DNA of 64,000 nucleotides from Costus lasius (lineage: Eukaryota > Streptophyta > Magnoliopsida > Zingiberales > Costaceae). Below, one piece after another: positions 57,601 to 64,000 of the stretch. How positions within the stretch are numbered: position 1 is the stretch's first letter; every line of letters begins with the position of its first letter. A model generated the notes under the pieces. That model was not told where the DNA came from and did no database searches. It saw only the letters and a list, made by a program, of their open reading frames with translations. The stretch lies in the NCBI GenBank assembly GCA_027563935.2, contig CM050446.2:32677501-32741500 (forward strand). The letters run 5' to 3'. The position numbers were made by a program, and so were the translations under genes.

Positions 57601-57896
57601 AACGCTCTCTCCTCCTCTCCTTGCGCCACAACCCTCTTGCCTTGCCTTGAGCACCAAGGCATGGATTCCTTCTTTCGAGGCTAGCACCATGCGTAAAGTG
57701 GGGTGATCTTCAAGGGGTCATTGTATGGATAATAGTAGACGGCGAACACTTGAGCGCCTATAGCCGATAAGGTCAAGCACGTTTCAAAGGTAAAATTACT
57801 GTCATGTCCCTTAGCTCATCTCGCATGGATTCTTTATTGGTTTCAAGCAATTTTTTTGCCATGTATTTCTTATGTACCTATGATTTTTTCTCAATA
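54612..57896 (+). mobile_element. Solo LTR D of an Angela-like copia element, split by LTR E
   Basis: It starts TATTAGTGTATATGCCC and ends TTTTTTCTCAATA, each a single change from the family's TG...CA ends. The perfect target duplication GAAAC is at 54607-54611 and 57897-57901. Without the nested Athila-like LTR it is about 1.79 kb, like the LTRs of A and B. It keeps GAGAGTATATGACTATACCC, TTGCTAGATGCCACTCATTG and a TATATAAATA box at 57535. No internal domain remains, so the two LTRs of the original insertion recombined. Confidence 0.9.
55160..56648 (-). mobile_element. Solo LTR E, Athila-like
   Basis: 1489 bp from TGATAGCGATCCGC to GCAACTTATCA, flanked by the perfect duplication GTGAT (55155-55159 and 56649-56653). 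It is inserted in solo LTR D just before the GACTGAGAG box. The left edge GATCCGCAAGTGCACGGAT.. matches the LTR edge at 63661, which adjoins an Athila primer-binding site, so its transcriptional orientation is minus. Palindromic GC-rich modules lie at about 56187-56400. Confidence 0.93.
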
Positions 57897-57901
57897 GAAA
57901 C

Positions 57902-59852
57902 CTAGTTACATATTGCATATAATGCCTTTTTGAGCCTAGGAACTTTTCAAGGAATTGAAATCCCCATGTGTGGAGCCTTCCACTTGACCATATGAAAATA
58001 TGTAGCAATGGTTCTATCACTTCCAAGGATTCTCCATCTCTCCCTTTACCTAATCAAAGATTGCATTCTAGGTGTATGATCACACCATCCAAAAGACCAT
58101 AGTAGCTCTCACGCCCTATTTCCAATCACCCTCCACGTCAGCCCTACCACTCCAAAATTCGATTTTTGCTCGACATCAAAACCTACTTCTGCCTCGATTT
58201 GAAATTTCACCGCACGTTTTCAATTCCGCAACCCAATTTGATGTTGACCCGGGCGTTGACTCGGCCCATGCCTCGATTCAAATGCCTCAGTGCGTTTGAA
58301 TTCCTTCGGGTGCCGTCATCGCGTCGAACGCCACTTGCATTCAACGCTTGTCGCTAGGGAAGGAGAAGGGCTTGGAAGGTAGGGAAGGGCATGCGGTAGG
58401 GGAGGAGTCTTCGCCTCCTCGCCCTCAGCCCCTGTCGCCGAAAGTTGCCTGGATCATTGTCGACGGCGGAGAACGAAGGCGGAGCTCTCTCAGGGATCTC
58501 GCCGAAGACGATAACCAGGTAGAAGGGAAACTCACTTTTATTGCTCTTCAATACAAAGTTACAAAACCCTCCCTCACCTCTCTCTGTCCCTCTCATTGGC
58601 AGCAGCTCTGCCGCCGTCTATCCTCAAAGCTTTGCCCGCAGACCTCTCGCTCCAATCTTGCTTCCGTGCTCCTCTCTCGCTCTCTACTGTCCTCCTCCTA
58701 GGTCGTAGGCCTCCATTTTAGAGAGCTGGCCAAGGGCATGGTACTTAAATCATTATCAATCTTTTTGCTAAAGGGTAAAATAATATTTTAATAAATTTCC
58801 CTTTGTTACTTGATTGAAACAGACTTAAAGTATACCAAAAAGGTATAATATAACTCATGACTATAGTCTATCATACTAGAGGAGTTGGAGTAGGTTATCT
58901 ATAGATAATATCTAGTTCTCTTCATGAAAAATATTTCCATCAAGTAAATCAGAAAAATCAAAATTAAGTAACTTTTATTCAACTCATATTACAAGAATGC
59001 AAAATATTTTTCTCATGGAAATTTTAATCATACCAGAACTAATTTTATCCAAAAATCTCATCCCACGGGTAATTTCAAAAAAATCTTTAATCCATAAAAT
59101 CATCAACACATATCATTTCTAGTTATTTCGCTAAAGAGAACAAACATTCTGTCACAAATATTTAAATCACACACACCTCATCAGAATCCACTAAATAGTC
59201 TAAAAACAATAAACTTACTAAATCATGGTCTTAACTAATACAAAGCAAATAATCCATACAACCATATTGAAGATAATATAATCAAGAAAACAACCACATC
59301 AAAAACACAAGAGAATCATGAATACAACTAAATCAAAAAATCATAAGAGAATCACAATAGTAATACAACCATATCGAATATCATGTAAAGGTAAAATTAG
59401 ATCAAAGAAAATACTCACCCAATAATATAGTGATCTCAATCACTATCATCGTCGTGCTGGGTGTGTGCGTGATAAAAAATTGTTGGCTATCTCCTCATTA
59501 AAGATGCACCTTCTGAAAATTTCACCTGCGCATTTCTTAGGTACATAAAGCTCAGCCCAAAAATAGTATCTTACCCTAGCTAAAAATGACTTCTTCCCAA
59601 GAGGGCAATCAGAGGTGTCGCTGGAGGTCTAAAGAAGCTACAGCTGGTTGAAGGCAAACAGAGCAGCCATTGATTCATTTACGAAAAGTAGCTATGCCAA
59701 AGAATAGGATCTAATGATCCACAAAGAAAACAGACAGAACCAAATAGTAAAATAAAAGTTGTTCTTTTCAGGTGTACGAAAAATAAAGGGTCAGTATCTG
59801 TCAAGCATGTAGGGCATCTGCAACAAGAGGGCTAATCAGATCACTAAATTAA
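57902..59852. other. Intergenic DNA with a GC-rich, gene-like island
   Basis: 58080-58700 is GC-rich, with an open plus-strand frame at 58348-58701 and a CAGGTAGAAG sequence at 58517 that could be a splice donor. The texture is that of a 5' gene end or a captured gene fragment, but no protein family was recognised. 58740-59850 is AT-rich with nothing identified. Confidence 0.3.
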
Positions 59853-60324
59853 GGGTCTGTTTGGCCCCACTGTTAATAATTTTATAACTGTGCTAAACTG
59901 TGCTGTACTGTATTGAGCTGCACTGTTAAAATTTATAAGATGTTTGGTTAATAACTTTTTAACTGCTGTCAAATTTTAAAATAATAAATAAATATATTAT
60001 TTTAAATTATTTAAAATAATATTATATTTTATTTTTCTTTAATGTAAAAAATTTAAATTATTTAAAAAAATATTATATTTTATTTTCCTTTAATGTAAAA
60101 ATTTTAAATTATTTAAAAAAATAATACCTAAAATTTTAAATAAAATTATGTAAATTACTTTTTTAGAGAAGCAGAAGCTGTAAAAGCATCAAATTATAGG
60201 TTTCATAACTTCTGCTTTTTACTGCTTTTTTCTGTTTTTACTTTTCATTACCAAACAGTTTTTCTAATTGCTTTTTGCTTAAAATTTGATTAAAATCAGC
60301 TTCAAAGCGGGGCCAAACAGGCCC
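59853..60324. mobile_element. Tourist-like MITE (PIF/Harbinger)
   Basis: The left end is GGGTCTGTTTGGCCCC and the right end, reverse-complemented, is GGGCCTGTTTGGCCCC. TAA flanks both sides (59850-59852 and 60325-60327). It is 472 bp, non-coding and AT-rich inside, with a duplicated TTAAATTATTTAAAA segment at about 60000-60120. Confidence 0.88.
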
Positions 60325-60764
60325 TAAAACTTCACAGAAATTTATCAGGCTTCAAAAGTTGTCATGCTTCCTAGGATGGTCTAAACATATTTTAATGGAA
60401 CCAACTAATCCGTGAGATAGAACGAAACATGTTCTTTCTACTCGTGTGAAAGATCAGGGTTATAACTCATTAAAGCACCTTGAATACCTGCAACAAAAAC
60501 GCTAATCAGATTAGTAAATAAAACTATTGCAGAAGTTAATCAGTTATCATAAGATGCTATGTGTCATAGGATGATCTATGGACTTTTAAATCTAATCAAG
60601 TTATCCGAATAGTAGTGAAAGACGAGTTGTTCCTGATTGTGCCAAAGATTAAGAATTTTGCTGCTCCAGTTTCGTAAAATCCCTGTGAAAACAAACTTAA
60701 TTAGATTAGCAAAAGTCAGAATGTAAGAAGCAGAATGCAAATTTTTTTAATAAAATAATAAAAT
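60325..60764. other. Intergenic or degraded retrotransposon sequence
   Basis: No gene seen. It may be the distal, unrecognisable part of the Athila element that follows. Confidence 0.3.
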
Positions 60765-60969
60765 AAAATAGTGCTTGGGTTGCCTCCCAAGAAGTGCTAA
60801 TTTTTAGGTCACTAGCTTGACCAAAGCTAAACTTGATCAAGTAGCAGCTCCTCGAGTCGTGTCTCCATTCTTTCCTTGTTTTGTTCCTTGATCTCTAATA
60901 CATTTTCTGAATACATATGACTCATCCAAAAAATAGTATTCTACTTTGGCTAAGAAATTTTTTCTTTCC

Positions 60970-61830
60970 TTATTTGCATCTAGCAATGTCAACCTTTTTT
61001 TTTCTCTTTCGTCTCTTCCTTTGAATTTTCTGCTTCTTCAAAAGTAAATCAGTCTTCTCCTTATTAAACTGGCATTCTTTATCATTCGAATGTAAAACAC
61101 AATCCAAAAAAGTGTAACTATCAGAATCAGAAGGTTCAACAAATAATTTATGCAAATCACTAACAACATCATCTATGATATTAATGCTATAGCAAGATCT
61201 TGTATATGATGGTTTTTTCATAGATTCAGCTAAATCAAACTCAATAATGTATTCACCAATATTTAGAATGAGCTTTTCTTTCTTTACATCAATAATCGCA
61301 CCTGTTGTAGCTAAGAATGGTATACCAAGAATGATAGGAATTTTAGAATCCTCCTCCATCTCTTATACTACAAAGTCTACTAGAATAAAATACTTACCTA
61401 CTTGGACTAAAACATTTTCTAAAATTCCAACAAGATACTTAACCGAGCGATCAGCGAGCTGTAGAGAAATAGAAGTCGGCTTTAGCTCTCCCATATCCAG
61501 TTTCCTTCAAATAGATAAAGGCATCAGACTCACACTAGCCACGAGATCACATAAGGCTCGGTCAAAAGCCAGATCTCCAATCAAGCAAGGTATAGAAAAG
61601 TTACCTGGATCCTTTAATTTCGATGACAATTTATTTTGAATAATAGCCCTACACTCCTCAGTCAATGCCACAGTACCGTACTCCTCTATTTTTCTTTTAT
61701 TAGACAAAATCTCTTTTAAAAATTTTGCATAAGTAGGCATTTGAGACAAAGGGTATAGGAGGCCTATATGGAGACAAAATTTTGCATTAGTAAATGGAAT
61801 ATTTATATAAAACTTTTTCAAGACATCCAA
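60970..61830 (-). pseudogene. Athila aspartic protease region, frameshifted
   Basis: 61507-61830 carries LSQMPTYAKFLKEILSNKRK and then LKDPGNFSIPCLIGDLAFDR and ALCDLVASVSLMPLSI. The last is the protease active-site segment with its Asp kept but the usual Gly of DLGAS changed to Val. 60970-61359, in another frame, continues with IPIILGIPFLATTGAIIDVK, the flap and C-terminal part. The two are separated by a frame break at about 61360-61506. An 11-residue insert precedes LSQMP (see the 26-bp direct repeat). Confidence 0.85.
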
Positions 61831-61904
61831 AAATTTCCCAAACTATTTATCTAGCTTTGCCTGAACAAGTCTCTGGGGAAAGGGTATAGGAGGCCTATAT
61901 GGAG
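61748..61904. repeat. 26-bp dispersed direct repeat in Athila protease region
   Basis: AAAGGGTATAGGAGGCCTAT plus six further bases occurs at 61748-61773 and identically at 61879-61904. The second (upstream in element orientation) is the expected coding text. The first sits where related proteins go straight into LSQMP, so it looks like a templated insertion of about 33 bp. Confidence 0.85.
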
Positions 61905-62082
61905 TTGGTGTAGGAACATTAGGGTGGCGTGGCTCATCACAACCCAACGAAAAGCTCATTACCCCCATGAGGTGGTGAACTAGGGTGGGATTGCGCATGA
62001 GCTGGCGGTGTCTCTAGGACTGGCTCACTACTAGGTTCAATGTCATGCTCATCATTCTCAGGTTTGGTTCATATAACTGTTT

Positions 62083-63440
62083 TCAACTTCGGGTAATTAT
62101 AGCATTACAGTGTTCCCTATGGTTAAGTTCAGGTTTAGCAGGCAATTTCCTTGGGGCTCTATAAGATGTGCTAGCTTGCTGTGCTATTTGATTCTCCAGT
62201 ATTTTATTGTGAGTAGTCATGCTATCCAACCTAGAGTTTATCTGCCTAAGGGTCTCATTCACTTTTTCATTTTGTTTCATTTGGGTACTCATGAATTTTT
62301 CAAACATGTCCTCTAAGCTAGATTTGGGTGGTGGATTGGTATTCCTAGGTTGGTAATAAGATTGTTGTCTAGAATCTACTTGTGTCCCATTATTATTTTT
62401 CCAAGACAAGTTTGGGTGATTTCTCCATCTACGGTTATATGTGCTAGAGTAGGGGTCATTATTTCTACCTTGGTTGTACCCCTCTACAGTATTTGCTTGT
62501 TCAACACCCTGTTCAGCAATAACCTTACATTCTTCAGAACTGTGCCCTTGATTACCACAAATATTGCAAACAATAGATGATGAAGCCATAGCAGTTTGCA
62601 TATGAAAGAATCAAATTTACTAGCTAAAGAGTCTACCTTCTCTGCTAAAGCACGACATGCATCATTTTCATTTTTACCATGTGGAGGACGATATAACACT
62701 CCTCTTTTTGTGGCCCACTGGTTATGGTTCAGAGGCATTTCCTTAATCAAAATATAAGCATCATCAATGCTCTTATTCATAAGAGCTCCACCTGCAGCAG
62801 CATCAATAGTGAGACGAGTACTATAAAGAAGGTCATTATAAAAAGTATAAATTAAAACCCATTTTTCTAAGCCATAGTGAGGACACTTCAGCTGCAATTC
62901 ATTAAAGCGCTCTCATGCTTCACTCAGTGACTCACCATCCTTCTATGCAAAGCTGGTAATCTAGTTTCTCAATTGGATTGTTTTACTTGGTGGGAAGTAC
63001 TTAGACAAGAAAGCATTTGAAACTTGATCCCATGTGGTGAATATTCCAATTGGCTGGGATTGTAGCCAGGCGTGTGCTCTGTCCCTGAGGGAAAAAAGAA
63101 ACAATCTCAGTTTTAAAGCATCATTAGATACACTATTAATCTTAATGGTGTCACAATATTCAAGAAAAAGAGAGAGATGCTGATAAGGATCCTCAAGTGG
63201 CGATCCCCCAAGCTGATTATGTTGTATCATTGATAGCAAGGCCGGTTTAATTTCAAAATTGTTAGCCTTTATCGCCGGCCTGGCTATACTAGAGTGTATC
63301 CCCTGGATTTGGTGCTGCATAGTTCTTAAATAATCTTCTTTCTTCCATGATTGATACTTTCTGCGCAATCTAAGAGTTTTATTAATTTTAGGATCTAACG
63401 GAATTAGCGGTCCTGACCTAAGGGTCCTGGGCATAAACAA
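62083..63440 (-). pseudogene. Athila gag, frameshifted
   Basis: 62961-63440 begins MFMPRTLRSGPLIPLDPKIN and contains the retrotransposon gag domain: LGGSPLEDPYQHLSLFLEYC, LRLFLFSLRDRAHAWLQS and ITTWDQ-like text up to NAFLSKYFPPSKT. 62484-62897 continues in other frames with LLYSTRLTIDAAAGGALMNK. 62083-62601 carries the zinc knuckle CNICGNQGHSSEEC, a Tyr/Asn/Arg-rich tail and a coiled segment (LEDMFEKFMSTQMKQNEKVN). At least two frame breaks separate them, so no full-length gag is made. Confidence 0.9.
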
Positions 63441-63636
63441 GTAGAAGAATCGTATGATCTCAAAATCTTATAAAACAACAAAAAGAATTTCTAACTCAAA
63501 ACTCACAGCCCTGTGAAAATTTTCACGGCTTGTGAAAAATCCAAAACCTACAAAACAGAAAACAAAGTTAAATTAAAGATAAAAAAAACTTAGTCTAGCA
63601 ATACTATCAACTATTTTGATATTAACAAAACTAAGG

Positions 63637-63654
63637 TCCCCAGCAACAGTGCCA
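63637..63654 (-). other. Athila primer-binding site
   Basis: On the minus strand TGGCACTGTTGCTGGGGA lies six bases inside the LTR edge. It resembles the TGGCGCCGTTGCCGGGGA site, complementary to aspartate tRNA, used by Athila/Tat elements, with three transitions. Confidence 0.85.
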
Positions 63655-63660
63655 AAAACT

Positions 63661-64000
63661 TGATGTGTCCGCAAGTGCATGGATACGTCGAAGTAATAAA
63701 AAATATCAAATTCACAGGGACCTATGTATTAAGTACCAAATAATTGAGTTCTCACTAGCTAAGTAGAAGATATGTAATGAAGTAGGATGAAAGCAAATAA
63801 TTGAAATCTGTTGTAAATTTCAGAGAGATATATGAGACTAAGGTTTCATCTTCCTTAATTCCTATGACCAGATATAAATAAGTTTTCGTCAGTTAATTTT
63901 TTCACGATAAAGATAAAAATTTACTTGTAAAGAAATTACCTCCTCTCGGATGAACAATTTACACTGAATAAGTCTTCACTCTCGTGACATACTTTCAATG
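63661..64000 (-). repeat. 5' LTR of the Athila element, partial
   Basis: The LTR edge TGATGTGTCCGCAAGTGCAT is its U5 end in element orientation. The text then follows solo LTR E (..TCGAAGTAATAAAA, ..CTCTCG, ..CACTCTCGTGAC) until the window ends. Confidence 0.85.

Larger units (their letters stand above)
60765..64000 (-). mobile_element. Athila-type Ty3/gypsy element, gag-protease half, runs off the window
   Basis: Read on the minus strand from the right edge the order is LTR (from 63661), primer-binding site, short leader, gag, zinc knuckle, protease. It then stops near 60765 with the TTGGGAGGCAACCCAAGCAC segment often seen downstream of Athila protease. RT, RNase H, integrase and the 3' LTR are not seen to the left, so the element is truncated. 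The rest of the 5' LTR lies beyond 64000. Confidence 0.85.

Overview
This is nuclear DNA of a flowering plant, though I cannot name the species. I recognise one conserved split gene. The rest is mainly LTR retrotransposons, solo LTRs and small terminal-inverted-repeat (TIR) DNA elements, often nested. No rRNA gene, confident tRNA gene, CRISPR array or bacterial-style operon was seen.

Layout. 1-5003: non-coding DNA with two small TIR elements (2720-2862, 3418-3619). 5007-11275: a Harbinger-type TIR element split by a minus-strand Ty1/copia element (5294-10625) whose gag carries a misplaced 94-bp LTR fragment. 11276-14560: AT-rich DNA with local duplications. 14560-18560: a decayed plus-strand copia element carrying a Ty3/gypsy integrase fragment and truncated against an Athila-like LTR fragment, then a degenerate tandem array. 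18903-20697: a GC-rich block of unknown origin. 21637-26786: the host gene, a six-exon HAD-superfamily hydrolase of the 5'(3')-deoxyribonucleotidase (NT5C) type, 346 aa, probably organelle-targeted. 28822-30768: an Athila-like solo LTR. 30985-31534: a hAT-like element.

32273-54029 is a nest of related Angela/BARE-like copia elements. An old recombined LTR pair (C) received a Harbinger-type element (33634-34428) and copia element A (34585-52882). A's integrase was then interrupted by copia element B (39823-48965). B has an uninterrupted 1293-aa gag-pol frame, a perfect 5-bp target-site duplication (TSD) and 1709-bp LTRs in which I found one difference, so it is very young. A has LTRs about 1% apart, a deleted gag and a damaged reverse-transcriptase motif. 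54612-57896 is another copia solo LTR (D) split by an Athila-like solo LTR (E, 55160-56648). 59853-60324 is a Tourist-like element. 60765-64000 is the gag/protease half of an Athila element on the minus strand, with its 5' LTR running off the window.

The most interesting signals are: (1) three short hairpins in the untranslated leaders of A and B, at nearly equal spacing and with compensating stem changes, which suggests a functional RNA structure; (2) an R-U5 fragment inside a copia gag, bounded by microhomology as expected for misdirected strong-stop cDNA; and (3) GC-rich palindromic modules recurring in all the Athila-like LTRs. No wholly new system is proven. Everything is read by eye from the sequence, and family assignments rest on recognisable motifs rather than database searches.
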